Assembly: GCA_965194505.1 (NCBI GenBank)
Contig: OZ239144.1
Location: forward strand, 434,001-498,000
Direction of reading: 5' to 3'
Source of the DNA: Hahnella aquatica
GTDB taxonomy: Bacteria; Pseudomonadota; Gammaproteobacteria; Burkholderiales; Burkholderiaceae_A
Length of the DNA: 64,000 bases
This document shows positions 53,200 through 61,280 of this stretch, piece by piece. A model generated the notes under the pieces. It ran no database searches, was not told the origin of the DNA, and saw only the letters and a list, made by a program, of their open reading frames with translations. How positions within the stretch are numbered: position 1 is the stretch's first letter; each line of letters starts with the position of its first letter. The position numbers were made by a program, and so were the translations under genes.

Positions 53200-54225
53200 A
53201 TGAAAAATATGTTTACAAAAGTTTTGGTCGGCGGCGCCGTCATGGCGTTCAGCCTGCATGCTGCGGCACAAACCATCACCGGTGCGGGCGCCACGTTCCC
53301 CTACCCCGTGTATGCCAAGTGGGCCGAGGCCTACAAAAAAGAGACCGGCGTCTCCCTGAACTATCAGTCCATCGGTTCCTCGGGTGGCATGCGTCAGATC
53401 CGCGCCAAGACCGTGACCTTCGGCGCGTCTGATGCCCCGATTAAAGGTGCGGATCTCGACAAAGACGGCATGGTGCAATTCCCCGCCATCATCGGCGGCA
53501 CGATTCCCGTGTTCAACCTTGAGGGCTTCAAGCCCGGCGAACTGCGCATCACGGGCGATGTACTGGCCGAGATGTTCATGGGCTGGATCGTGAACTGGAA
53601 CGACCCCAAGATCGCCGCGCTCAACCCCGGCAAGAAGCTGCCCGACCAGACCATCACCGTGGTGCATCGTGCAGACGGTTCGGGCACAACCTTCAACTTC
53701 ACCGACTACCTCACCACCGTCAGCAAGCTCTGGGCCGAGAAGGTTGGCAAGGGCGCTGCTGTGAAGTGGCCCGCAGCCTCCTCGATCGGCGGCAAGGGCA
53801 ACGAGGGTGTGGCCGCCAACGTGGCCCGTGTGAAGGGTGCCATTGGCTATGTGGAGTACGCATATGCCAAGAAGAACAACATTCCTTACATGTCGCTCCA
53901 GAACAAAGACGGCAAGTTCGTTCGCCCGGATGACAAGACCTTCGCTGCTGCCGCTGCTGGCGCCGACTGGTTCAGCGTTCCCGGCATGGGCCTGTCCATC
54001 GTGAACCAGCCTGGTGCCGATTCCTGGCCCATCTCCACGGCCTCGTTCATCCTGATGTACAAGCAGCCCACCGACAAGAAGGCTTCGGCCGACGTGCTCA
54101 AGTTCTTCGACTGGTCGTTCAAGAATGGCAAGCAATTGGCCATCGACCTCGACTACGTGCCCCTGCCCGACAGCCTGACCGCGCAGATCCGCTCGAAGGT
54201 CTGGTCGCAGATCCAGAACCAGTAA
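53200..54225 (+). CDS. pstS: Phosphate ABC transporter substrate-binding protein PstS
   Basis: A 341-residue periplasmic protein. A signal peptide (MKNMFTKVLVGGAVMAFSLH, cleavage near AAAQT) precedes the PstS core: TITGAGATFPYPVYAKW, the phosphate-contact region GSSGGMRQIRAKTVTFGASD, VVHRADGSGTTFNFTDYL and GAIGYVEYAYA. It leads the pst operon behind a Pho box. A strong hairpin after its stop probably lowers transcription into pstC, so that the binding protein is made in excess. Confidence 0.96.
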   Translation: MKNMFTKVLVGGAVMAFSLHAAAQTITGAGATFPYPVYAKWAEAYKKETGVSLNYQSIGSSGGMRQIRAKTVTFGASDAPIKGADLDKDGMVQFPAIIGGTIPVFNLEGFKPGELRITGDVLAEMFMGWIVNWNDPKIAALNPGKKLPDQTITVVHRADGSGTTFNFTDYLTTVSKLWAEKVGKGAAVKWPAASSIGGKGNEGVAANVARVKGAIGYVEYAYAKKNNIPYMSLQNKDGKFVRPDDKTFAAAAAGADWFSVPGMGLSIVNQPGADSWPISTASFILMYKQPTDKKASADVLKFFDWSFKNGKQLAIDLDYVPLPDSLTAQIRSKVWSQIQNQ

Positions 54226-54252
54226 TTCGTACGTTCCAGTCGTAGCAGTTAG

Positions 54253-54284
54253 AAACCTGGCCTAGACCTCTAGGCCAGGTTTTT
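54253..54284 (+). terminator. Intercistronic terminator between pstS and pstC
   Basis: AACCTGGCCTAG (54254-54265) and CTAGGCCAGGTT (54270-54281) form a perfect 12-bp stem (13 with the flanking A-T pair) with a 4-nt loop, followed by a run of T to 54284. Since no promoter is seen before pstC, it probably acts as a partial terminator that sets the pstS:pstCAB ratio. Confidence 0.8.
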
Positions 54285-54307
54285 CATCGGTGTTGTCAGG
54301 AGTAAGC

Positions 54308-55300
54308 ATGAGTCAGACCCAACAGATGTCACCAGAAGCGACCACGCATCAGCAAATGCTTGCGGTGGTGGCGCGTCAGAAGACGCAGGACTTCCTGTTT
54401 CACAAGGTCACCATGGCCTTCTCCCTGCTGGTGTTGGTTGCTTTGGTCGGCATCATCGGCTCCTTGTTGTTCAACGCCTGGCCCGCGTTTCAGAAATTTG
54501 GCATCGAATTTGTCTGGCGAATTGAGTGGGACATCATCAACGAAGAGTTTGGTGCCCTCATCGCCATCTACGGCACCATCATGAGCGCCACCATTGCGCT
54601 GCTCATCGCAGTGCCCTTGTCCTTCGGCATCGCCCTGTTCCTGACCGAGACCTGCCCCACTTGGCTGCGGCGCCCACTGGGAACGGCCGTGGAATTGCTG
54701 GCCGCGGTGCCGTCCATCATTTACGGCATGTTTGGCCTCTTCATCTTCGCGCCACTCTTTGCTGAGTATGGCCAACCGGCCCTTCAGTCGACCTTGGGCC
54801 AGATGCCCATCATTGCGCCCCTGTTTGGGGGGGCCATGAACGGGATCGGCATTCTGGCGGCCGGCATCATTTTGGCCTTCATGATTCTCCCCTTCATCGC
54901 CGCCGTAATGCGGGATGTCTTCGAAATCACGCCTCCGATTCTTCGGGAGTCTGCCTACGGCGTGGGCTGCACGACCTACGAGGTGGTGCGGCATGTGGTG
55001 CTGCCGTATACCCAGAAGGGCGTCATCGGCGGCATCATGCTGGGTCTGGGCCGAGCCCTGGGCGAGACCATGGCCGTGACCTTCGTGATTGGAAACTCCC
55101 AAAGGCTGCTGCCCTCGCTGTTCGCGCCAGGCACCTCCATTGCCTCAACCCTGGCCAATGAGTTTGCCGAGGCCGGTGATTTCCACCTCTCCACCCTGTT
55201 CGCGCTTGGCTTCCTTCTGTTCGTGATCACGTTCGTGGTCTTGGCCCTGGCCAAGATTCTGATCATCCGAACCGAGCGGGCCAAGGGAACAAGAACCTAA
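54308..55300 (+). CDS. pstC: Phosphate ABC transporter permease PstC
   Basis: A 330-residue inner-membrane permease with six membrane segments. The cytoplasmic EAA loop is RESAYGVGCTTYEVVRHVVLP, contacting the ATPase PstB, followed by GLGRALGETMAVTFVIGN. ATG 54308 has AGGAG at good spacing; an in-frame start at 54290 is less likely. It follows the pstS terminator hairpin. Confidence 0.95.
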   Translation: MSQTQQMSPEATTHQQMLAVVARQKTQDFLFHKVTMAFSLLVLVALVGIIGSLLFNAWPAFQKFGIEFVWRIEWDIINEEFGALIAIYGTIMSATIALLIAVPLSFGIALFLTETCPTWLRRPLGTAVELLAAVPSIIYGMFGLFIFAPLFAEYGQPALQSTLGQMPIIAPLFGGAMNGIGILAAGIILAFMILPFIAAVMRDVFEITPPILRESAYGVGCTTYEVVRHVVLPYTQKGVIGGIMLGLGRALGETMAVTFVIGNSQRLLPSLFAPGTSIASTLANEFAEAGDFHLSTLFALGFLLFVITFVVLALAKILIIRTERAKGTRT

Positions 55301-55310
55301 GGTACTGGCG

Positions 55311-56159
55311 ATGAACGTGAACCTTTACAACAAACGCATGTGGGTGAACCGCATTGGTCTGACCCTGTCCATGCTGGCCATGGTGCTGGGCCTCTTCGTG
55401 CTGCTCTGGATTCTCTTCATTCTCTTTAAGAACGGGTTCGAGGCACTCGACTGGGCCATGTTCACGCAGTCCACGCCGGCTCCTGGTTCCGAGGGTGGCG
55501 GGCTGGCCAATGCCATCGTGGGCAGCCTCATGATGGTTGTCGTCACTGCCGTGGTGAGCACACCGATCGGCATCTTCGCCGGTGTTTACCTGGCGGAGTA
55601 CGGCGATGAGAGCAAGACGGCAGAACTCACCCGCTTCGTGACGGACATCATGCTCTCGGCCCCCTCGATTGTGTTGGGCCTCTTCGTGTACGCCATTTTG
55701 GTTGCGCAGGTGAAGCATTTCTCCGGCTGGGCCGGTAGCCTGGCGCTTGCGCTGATTGCTGTTCCCGTGGTGGTTCGAACCACCGAGAATATGCTGAGGC
55801 TCGTGCCAGGCAGCCTACGAGAGGCTGCCTTCTCGCTGGGAGCTCCACGCTGGAAGGTCGCTACCTTTGTGACCCTGCGGGCCGCGAAGGCAGGTGTGAT
55901 CACGGGTCTTCTGCTGGCCTTGGCCCGCATCAGTGGTGAGACGGCCCCCTTGTTGTTCACAGCCTTGAACAACCAGTTCTTCTCCACAGACATGAACGGC
56001 CCCATGGCCAACCTGCCTGTGGTGATCTTCCAGTTCGCCATGAGCCCTTACGACGACTGGATTCGTCTGGCCTGGGGTGGCGCCTTGTTGATCACACTCA
56101 CCGTGCTCGTGCTGAACATTCTCGCCCGGGTGCTCTTCCGCGAAAAAGTGCAAGCGTAA
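55311..56159 (+). CDS. pstA: Phosphate ABC transporter permease PstA
   Basis: A 282-residue permease with six membrane segments and the EAA loop LREAAFSLGAPRWKVATFVTL, then ARISGETAPLLFTALNNQ. TPIGIFAGVYLAEYG is a PstA signature. It forms the channel with PstC. It begins 10 bp after pstC and is followed 18 bp later by pstB. Confidence 0.95.
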   Translation: MNVNLYNKRMWVNRIGLTLSMLAMVLGLFVLLWILFILFKNGFEALDWAMFTQSTPAPGSEGGGLANAIVGSLMMVVVTAVVSTPIGIFAGVYLAEYGDESKTAELTRFVTDIMLSAPSIVLGLFVYAILVAQVKHFSGWAGSLALALIAVPVVVRTTENMLRLVPGSLREAAFSLGAPRWKVATFVTLRAAKAGVITGLLLALARISGETAPLLFTALNNQFFSTDMNGPMANLPVVIFQFAMSPYDDWIRLAWGGALLITLTVLVLNILARVLFREKVQA

Positions 56160-56177
56160 ATTTCAGAGGAATTAAAC

Positions 56178-56972
56178 ATGTCCGAAACTGCCGTGTCTGA
56201 AACCACCGATGTGTCGACTGTCAACGCCATTGAGTGTCGACGCCTGAACTTTTTCTACGGAAAGTTCCAGGGCTTAAAAGACATTCACCTCGACATTGCC
56301 GAGCGCAAGGTCACGGCCTTCATTGGTCCGTCGGGCTGTGGAAAGTCCACCCTGCTGCGCACCCTCAACCGCATGTACAGCCTGTACCCGGGCCAGCGGG
56401 CTGAGGGCGAGATCAACCTCTACGGCGAGAACATCCTCTCGCCCAAGCAAGACTTGAATTTGCTGCGCGCCCAGGTGGGCATGGTCTTTCAGAAGCCCAC
56501 GCCCTTTCCAATGTCCATCTACGAGAACATCGCCTTTGGTGTGCGCCTCTACGAGAACATGAACAAGGCCGAGATGGACGAGCGCGTGGAATGGGCGCTG
56601 ACCAAAGCCGCCATTTGGGGCGAGGTGAAGGACAAACTCGGCCAGAGCGGCCTGTCGCTCTCCGGTGGTCAGCAGCAGCGGCTGTGCATCGCCCGTTCAG
56701 TGGCCGTCAAGCCCAAGGTCATTCTGCTCGATGAGCCCACCTCCGCGCTCGACCCGATCTCCACCGCGAAGGTGGAGGAGCTGGTGCATGAATTGAAGTC
56801 GGATTACACCGTGGCGATTGTGACCCACAACATGCAGCAGGCTGCTCGGGTCTCCGATTTCACGGCCTACATGTACCTGGGTGAACTCGTGGAATTTGGC
56901 AAGACGGATGAAATCTTCATCAAGCCCCAGAAGAAAGAAACCGAGGACTACATCACCGGCCGCTTCGGCTGA
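56178..56972 (+). CDS. pstB: Phosphate ABC transporter ATP-binding protein PstB
   Basis: A 264-residue ABC ATPase with Walker A IGPSGCGKSTLL, Q-loop MVFQKPTPFPMSIYENI, signature LSGGQQQRLCIARS, Walker B VILLDEPTSALDP and the H-loop VTHNMQQA. It powers PstSCA. The end overlaps the convergent glycosyltransferase gene by 20 bp; phoU does not follow it but lies 6 kb away. Confidence 0.96.
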   Translation: MSETAVSETTDVSTVNAIECRRLNFFYGKFQGLKDIHLDIAERKVTAFIGPSGCGKSTLLRTLNRMYSLYPGQRAEGEINLYGENILSPKQDLNLLRAQVGMVFQKPTPFPMSIYENIAFGVRLYENMNKAEMDERVEWALTKAAIWGEVKDKLGQSGLSLSGGQQQRLCIARSVAVKPKVILLDEPTSALDPISTAKVEELVHELKSDYTVAIVTHNMQQAARVSDFTAYMYLGELVEFGKTDEIFIKPQKKETEDYITGRFG

Positions 56973-57996
56973 TCATCGGCACCAGGGCAGCCTCGAACTG
57001 CTGGGTGGCTGCCTGCCAGGTGAACTGGGCGGCTCGCTCCAACGCCGCCTGACGAGGAATGTCAAGGCAGTCGAGGCAGGCTTGGCGCAGATCATTCGAT
57101 AGCACGCCGGCCCTGCTCGTGCCCACCACATCGATCGGGCCTGCCACGGGGTAGGCCGCCACAGGCAGCCCGCAGGCCATGGCCTCAACCATCACCAGCC
57201 CAAAAGTGTCCGTCAGACTGGGGAACACAAAGACATCGGCCTGGCTGTAGACCTCGGCCAGTTTGTCCTGTGGCAGCACTCCAATCCAGTTCACAGCCGG
57301 GTAACGAGCCTTGAGACTCGCCTCCAATGGGCCCTCGCCCGCCACCCATTTCTCGCCGGGTAGGTCGAGTGACAAGAACGCCTCGATGTTTTTTTCGACC
57401 GCCAGCCGCCCCACGTAGATAAAGATTGGCTTGTCGGGTTTGGGGGGGCTCTGTTCACAGCGCGGATAGAAAATGCCGTGGTCGACACCCCGGCTCCAGT
57501 AGGTCACGTTTGAAAAGCGCCATTGGTTGAGGTCGTCGATGATGGCCTGGGTGGGTGCAAGCACCGCCCTGGATGGCGCATGAAACCGGCGAAAGAGGGC
57601 ATAGAGCCAGCTCACGGGAATGCCCGTTCGGGCGTTCACATACTCCGGGAAGCGGGTGTGAAAGGCCGTGGTGAACTGCCATCCGCGCCGTTTGGCTGCA
57701 GCCCTCGCGGCCCAGCCGAGGGGCCCTTCGGTGGCAATGTGCAGGGCGTCGGGGGCCAGCGCTTCAATCCTGGCCTCGATGGTTCGGGAGGTGGTCAGGG
57801 CCAGCCGAATCTCGGGGTAGCTGGGGCAGGGCACCGAGCGGAAGGCCTCTGGTGTGATCATGGAGACCCGATAGCCCAGGGCCTGGATCTCCCTGGAGGT
57901 GTTCATCAGGGTGCGAACCACACCGTTGACCTGCGGATGCCATGCGTCTGTGACGATGACGAGATGCTTATGAGACGGTGTCGATGGACTCTGCAA
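56953..57996 (-). CDS. Agt-type GT4 glycosyltransferase for phosphate-free glycolipids
   Basis: A 347-residue GT-B glycosyltransferase. The N-terminal VIVTDAWHPQVNGVVRTL and TEGPLGWAARAAAKRRGW, and C-terminal FIYVGRLAVEKNIEAFL and FPSLTDTFGLVMVEAMACG (the E-x7-E motif) are group 1 family signatures. It lies directly behind a PlcP-type gene; that pair (PlcP plus Agt) makes mono- and diglycosyl-diacylglycerols in phosphate-starved bacteria. TTG 57996 follows AAAGGAG at 9 nt and overlaps the plcP end by 29 bp. Sugar specificity is not deducible. Confidence 0.82.
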   Translation of the reverse strand: MQSPSTPSHKHLVIVTDAWHPQVNGVVRTLMNTSREIQALGYRVSMITPEAFRSVPCPSYPEIRLALTTSRTIEARIEALAPDALHIATEGPLGWAARAAAKRRGWQFTTAFHTRFPEYVNARTGIPVSWLYALFRRFHAPSRAVLAPTQAIIDDLNQWRFSNVTYWSRGVDHGIFYPRCEQSPPKPDKPIFIYVGRLAVEKNIEAFLSLDLPGEKWVAGEGPLEASLKARYPAVNWIGVLPQDKLAEVYSQADVFVFPSLTDTFGLVMVEAMACGLPVAAYPVAGPIDVVGTSRAGVLSNDLRQACLDCLDIPRQAALERAAQFTWQAATQQFEAALVPMISRSGR

Positions 57997-58792
57997 GCTG
58001 CGGGGCTCCTTTTTGCTTCTTGGCCCGATGGGGCCAGTGAATGATCTTGAGCTCGCCCGCGTGGGTTTCAACGAGTGCAGACAGGCTTTCCACCCAGTCG
58101 CCGTCGTTGCAGTAGAGAATGCCGTCGATCTCTCGTATTTCGGGGCGGTGAATGTGGCCACAGACCACGCCGTCATAGCCTCGGCGGCGAGCCTCCTGGG
58201 TCAGGGCCTCCTCAAAGGCCGTGATGTAAGAGACCGCGTTCTTCACCTTGTGCTTGAGGTACTGCGACAGCGACCAGTAAGACAACCCGAGCCGGTGCCG
58301 CAGACGGTTGTAGTGGTCATTGATATTCAAGATTAATGTGTAGGCCGAGTCGCCCAGATAGGCCAGCCACTTGGCATGCTGGATCACACCATCGAAGAGG
58401 TCGCCATGGGTCACCCAGAGCAAGCGGCCGTCTCGCATGGTGTGGCGTGCCTCATTGACAATCTGAATGTCCCCGAAGGACATGCCAAGGAAGTCTCGCA
58501 GGGCCTCGTCGTGGTTGCCTGCCACATAGGTGACCTGCGTGCCCTTGCGGGCCTTGCGCAGCACCTTCTGCACCACGTCGTTGTGGGACTGATTCCAATA
58601 CCAGTTGCGCCGCATCTGCCAGCCATCGATGATGTCACCCACCAGATAGAGCTGTTCAGACTCGTTGTGCTTGAGGAAATCGAGGAGGAAGTCGGCCTTG
58701 CATCCCTTGGTTCCGAGGTGGATGTCTGAGATCCAGATGGCCCGGTAATGGCTCGGCTGGGGTTCCAGGGGCAGCGGCTCGTGTGGCTTCAC
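57968..58792 (-). CDS. plcP: PlcP-type phospholipase C (calcineurin-like metallophosphoesterase)
   Basis: A 274-residue phosphoesterase with all metal motifs: SDIHLGTK (D23, H25), VGDIIDGW (D53), AGNHDE (N93-H94-D95), VTHGD (H129) and CGHIH (H213, H215). It resembles LpxH but has the longer PlcP pattern (DIHLGTKGCKADFLLDFLKH, NWYWNQSHNDVVQK, WLAYLGD) seen in enzymes that split phospholipids into diacylglycerol and phospho-head group during phosphate starvation. GTG 58792 has GGAGGA slightly far upstream. A Pho-box array precedes it, and the glycosyltransferase follows. UDP-diacylglucosamine hydrolysis is the alternative. Confidence 0.82.
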   Translation of the reverse strand: MKPHEPLPLEPQPSHYRAIWISDIHLGTKGCKADFLLDFLKHNESEQLYLVGDIIDGWQMRRNWYWNQSHNDVVQKVLRKARKGTQVTYVAGNHDEALRDFLGMSFGDIQIVNEARHTMRDGRLLWVTHGDLFDGVIQHAKWLAYLGDSAYTLILNINDHYNRLRHRLGLSYWSLSQYLKHKVKNAVSYITAFEEALTQEARRRGYDGVVCGHIHRPEIREIDGILYCNDGDWVESLSALVETHAGELKIIHWPHRAKKQKGAPQLAESIDTVS

Positions 58793-58816
58793 GAGTATTC
58801 ATGTTCCTCCGGACTC

Positions 58817-58856
58817 TTGACAGGCCCGTGGCAGTGTCATGAATCTTTCGTGACAA
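58817..58856 (-). promoter_or_regulatory. Four-half-site Pho box upstream of plcP
   Basis: On the minus strand four half-sites keep an 11-bp period: TTGTCAC (58856-58850), GATTCAT (58845-58839), CTGCCAC (58834-58828) and CTGTCAA (58823-58817). All keep the CA core. The array lies between plcP and the divergent dgkA and could affect both. Confidence 0.65.
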
Positions 58857-58881
58857 CTGCAGTCCAGTTCATCTGACCGAC

Positions 58882-58894
58882 TACACTCTCATCA
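58882..58894 (+). promoter_or_regulatory. -10 element placed for a leaderless dgkA transcript
   Basis: TACACT (58882-58887) is followed by six bases and the dgkA ATG at 58894. No ribosome binding site is present. The plcP Pho-box array ends about 25 bp upstream. Confidence 0.4.
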
Positions 58895-59262
58895 TGTTGA
58901 AAAGTCTGGGCTCTGTGATGCGCCGTCGGCTGGTCTCGGCGCTCATCTATTCCATCGAGGGCTTCGGGGCCGCCTGGAATTCCGAGGAGGCCATCAAGGT
59001 CGAGATGCTGCTGCTGCCCATTCTGGTGGGCCTGGCCATCTACCTGGAGCCGGACGGTCTCGCACGGGCCATGCTCATCGGGGTGCTCATCCTGGTGGTC
59101 GTGGTGGAGCTCCTCAATACGGCGATCGAGAAGACCATCGACCGCATCTCCACTGAGCACAACCCACTCTCCAAGCGTGTGAAGGACATGGGCAGTGCTG
59201 CGGTGCTCGGTGCCATCGTCAATGCGGTGATGGTCTGGGCCCTGGTACTCACCCGTCACTAG
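58894..59262 (+). CDS. dgkA: Diacylglycerol kinase
   Basis: A 122-residue inner-membrane kinase with three hydrophobic segments and the DgkA signature VVVVELLNTAIEKTIDRIS, containing the catalytic Glu near residue 75. SIEGFGAAWNSEEAIKVEML is the N-terminal metal-binding region. It phosphorylates diacylglycerol to phosphatidate. Lying beside plcP, it could recycle the diacylglycerol that PlcP releases or that escapes glycosylation. Its stop overlaps the first PPK2 Pho half-site region. Confidence 0.93.
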   Translation: MLKSLGSVMRRRLVSALIYSIEGFGAAWNSEEAIKVEMLLLPILVGLAIYLEPDGLARAMLIGVLILVVVVELLNTAIEKTIDRISTEHNPLSKRVKDMGSAAVLGAIVNAVMVWALVLTRH

Positions 59263-59281
59263 CCTGTCACGCCCCTGTCAT
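59253..59281 (+). promoter_or_regulatory. Three-half-site Pho box upstream of ppk2
   Basis: CCGTCAC (59253-59259), CTGTCAC (59264-59270) and CTGTCAT (59275-59281) repeat every 11 bp. TACGAT (59292-59297) sits exactly 10 nt downstream, the position of the -10 in PhoB-dependent promoters, and is 7 nt before the ppk2 ATG. Confidence 0.75.
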
Positions 59282-59304
59282 TCCACCTCATTACGATTTT
59301 TCCC

Positions 59305-60219
59305 ATGCCGACACTCTCTGACCAAGAACGCCAAGACCTCATCGACAGCTACGACGAGGAACTCGAAATGGAGCTCGACGATGACCTGATCTCCGAATTC
59401 CTCATGGAGAAGGGCGGCGCCGAGCAGCCCACGGCCCCGGATGGTGCCATCGATCGCCGCACCTACTTTCGCGAGCTCTTCCGTCTTCAGGGCGAACTGG
59501 TCAAGCTGCAGGACTGGGTGATTCACAAGGGCCTGAAGCTGGTGGTGGTCTTTGAGGGGCGGGATGCGGCCGGCAAGGGTGGTGCCATCAAGCGCATGAC
59601 CCAGCGACTCAATCCCAGGGTCTGCCGCGTGGCGGCCCTTCCAGCGCCCAACGTTCGGGAGAAAACCCAGTGGTACTTCCAGCGTTATGTCTCTCACTTG
59701 CCAGCGGCCGGTGAGATCGTCTTCTTCGATCGCAGCTGGTACAACCGGGCGGGCGTGGAGCGGGTGATGGGCTTTTGCTCCGATGACGATGTCGAGGAGT
59801 TCTTTCGCAGCGTTCCAGAGTTCGAGAAGATGCTGGTGCGCTCGGGCATTGTGCTCATCAAATATTGGTTCTCCATCAGCGATGAAGAGCAGCATGCCCG
59901 CTTCACCATGCGCATTCGAGACCCACTCAAGCAGTGGAAGCTCTCGCCCATGGACCTGGAGTCACGTGTGCGGTGGGAGGCCTACACCAAGGCCAAGGAG
60001 GCCATGCTCGAGAGAACGCACATTCCAGAGGCGCCCTGGTGGGTGGTGGAGGGCAACGACAAGAAGCGGGCGCGGCTCAACTGCATGGCGCACCTGCTCT
60101 CGCAAATTCCTTATGAAGAGGTTCCGCACCCCGAGGTGGTGTTGCCGGCACGGGTTCACAACCCCGATTACTCCCGGGTGCCCACCCCCAAGGAGCTTTT
60201 CGTCCCGAACCGTTATTAG
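59305..60219 (+). CDS. ppk2: Polyphosphate kinase 2 (PPK2)
   Basis: A 304-residue PPK2-family enzyme with Walker A FEGRDAAGKGGAIK (85-93 core), Walker B IVFFDRSWYNRAGVE (about 138-152) and the lid region IRDPLKQWKLSPMDL. It moves phosphate between polyphosphate and nucleotides. An acidic N-terminal extension of about 50 residues (DDDLISEFLMEKGG) precedes the core. It has its own strong Pho box; ppk1/ppx are not in the window. NDP versus NMP specificity is not decidable here. The 3' end overlaps the microprotein gene by a few bases. Confidence 0.92.
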   Translation: MPTLSDQERQDLIDSYDEELEMELDDDLISEFLMEKGGAEQPTAPDGAIDRRTYFRELFRLQGELVKLQDWVIHKGLKLVVVFEGRDAAGKGGAIKRMTQRLNPRVCRVAALPAPNVREKTQWYFQRYVSHLPAAGEIVFFDRSWYNRAGVERVMGFCSDDDVEEFFRSVPEFEKMLVRSGIVLIKYWFSISDEEQHARFTMRIRDPLKQWKLSPMDLESRVRWEAYTKAKEAMLERTHIPEAPWWVVEGNDKKRARLNCMAHLLSQIPYEEVPHPEVVLPARVHNPDYSRVPTPKELFVPNRY

Positions 60220-60299
60220 AACGGTGAGAAGTAAGGCCCGATCTCCATGAGGTCGAGCCAGCCAAACATCAGATCGTAAAGCTTTGCCTTAAGCATCAT
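60216..60299 (-). CDS. Probable 27-residue microprotein translationally coupled to the OlsB-like gene
   Basis: A short frame starting MMLKAKLYDL and ending GPYFSPF. ATG 60299 has AGGAG exactly 7 nt upstream and overlaps the stop of the acyltransferase gene (GAATGATG), the same coupled arrangement used by many genes here. The peptide is amphipathic (Leu, Met, Phe and Trp alternating with Lys and Asp), so a membrane-surface helix is plausible. It ends in a double stop overlapping the ppk2 stop on the other strand. I recognise no family; function unknown. Confidence 0.55.
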   Translation of the reverse strand: MMLKAKLYDLMFGWLDLMEIGPYFSPF

Positions 60300-61237
60300 T
60301 CCGTGGCTCCTGTGAGGCCGAAGTGGCGTGCGTAACGGGGGGTCATGTCTTCAAGGGTCAGCACCATGAGGAAATCTGCGGTGTTGAAGTCTGGATCCCA
60401 GCTGGGCTCTCCGCAGACCTTGGCGCCCACGCGCACATAACCTTTGATGAGCGGCGGCTCCACTGCCGCCTCGGCCGCCTCAATGCGCTCCAGGGGCAGG
60501 CGATGCTTGGGCACCACCCGTCTGGCCTGCCCATCGCCATGCCTGGTGCAAAGCTGCTGCCAGATGGCCTTGGCGTTGCGGCCGCCATCTCGCATGCTCA
60601 CGCTGGCGCAGCCCATGAGGTGCCGGTAGCCGTGGAATTTCATGTAACGAGAAATGCCCGACCAGAGCATCATGATCACAGCCCCATTGCGGTGGTCTGG
60701 GTGCACGCAGGAGCGCCCGAGCTCCACCATGCTGTCGCGCAGGGGTGCCAGGGCCGAGAGGTCAAACTCTGATTCGCTGTAGTAGCCCCCAAGCTCCGCG
60801 GCCTGGCCGGGCACCAGAATGCGATAGGTGCCCACCACATCTTGGGTGGTCTGGTCTCGAACGAGGAGGTGGTCGCAGTAGGGGTCGAACCGGTCGGCAT
60901 CCAGGCCAGGCTCAGTGGTGTTGAACTCGGCACCAAATTCTTGGCGAAAGACCTCGAATCGCAGGCGCTGAGCCTCCCGAAGGTCGGCGGCCGTCTGAGC
61001 GAGCGTCACCATGTAGCGGTCGTCTGACATGGATGTCACGGCCGCAGCCTCGGCCAGCAGCGCAGCGCTACAAAAGGGAGGGTCCTGAAGCCTTGTATCA
61101 AGGAGCGGAGACGTGGCTCCGACCGCGTAACGCTTCTTAAACTTTCCAACCAGCAGTCGGGTAACGCGGGCTGCCTTCTTCAGAGGTTTGGCGACCAGGG
61201 GTCGGCTCAGAAAACTGTGGCGAATTGGCGCGTTCAC
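60296..61237 (-). CDS. OlsB-like GNAT acyltransferase (ornithine lipid synthesis)
   Basis: A 313-residue protein of the COG3176 GNAT group (OlsB/hemolysin-type). Core segments are EAQRLRFEVFRQEFGAEFN, DPYCDHLLVRDQTTQDVVGTYRIL, VELGRSCVHPDHRNGAVIMMLW and HLMGCASVSM. OlsB N-acylates ornithine from acyl-ACP to make lyso-ornithine lipid, a phosphate-free membrane lipid; the OlsA partner is not in the window. GTG 61237 has GAGGA at good spacing. A Pho-box array upstream supports a role in phosphate starvation. A different acyl acceptor is possible. Confidence 0.78.
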   Translation of the reverse strand: MNAPIRHSFLSRPLVAKPLKKAARVTRLLVGKFKKRYAVGATSPLLDTRLQDPPFCSAALLAEAAAVTSMSDDRYMVTLAQTAADLREAQRLRFEVFRQEFGAEFNTTEPGLDADRFDPYCDHLLVRDQTTQDVVGTYRILVPGQAAELGGYYSESEFDLSALAPLRDSMVELGRSCVHPDHRNGAVIMMLWSGISRYMKFHGYRHLMGCASVSMRDGGRNAKAIWQQLCTRHGDGQARRVVPKHRLPLERIEAAEAAVEPPLIKGYVRVGAKVCGEPSWDPDFNTADFLMVLTLEDMTPRYARHFGLTGATE

Positions 61238-61280
61238 GTGGGGTCCTCAACATGCATTGATTGGATGCTGAGGTCTTCAG

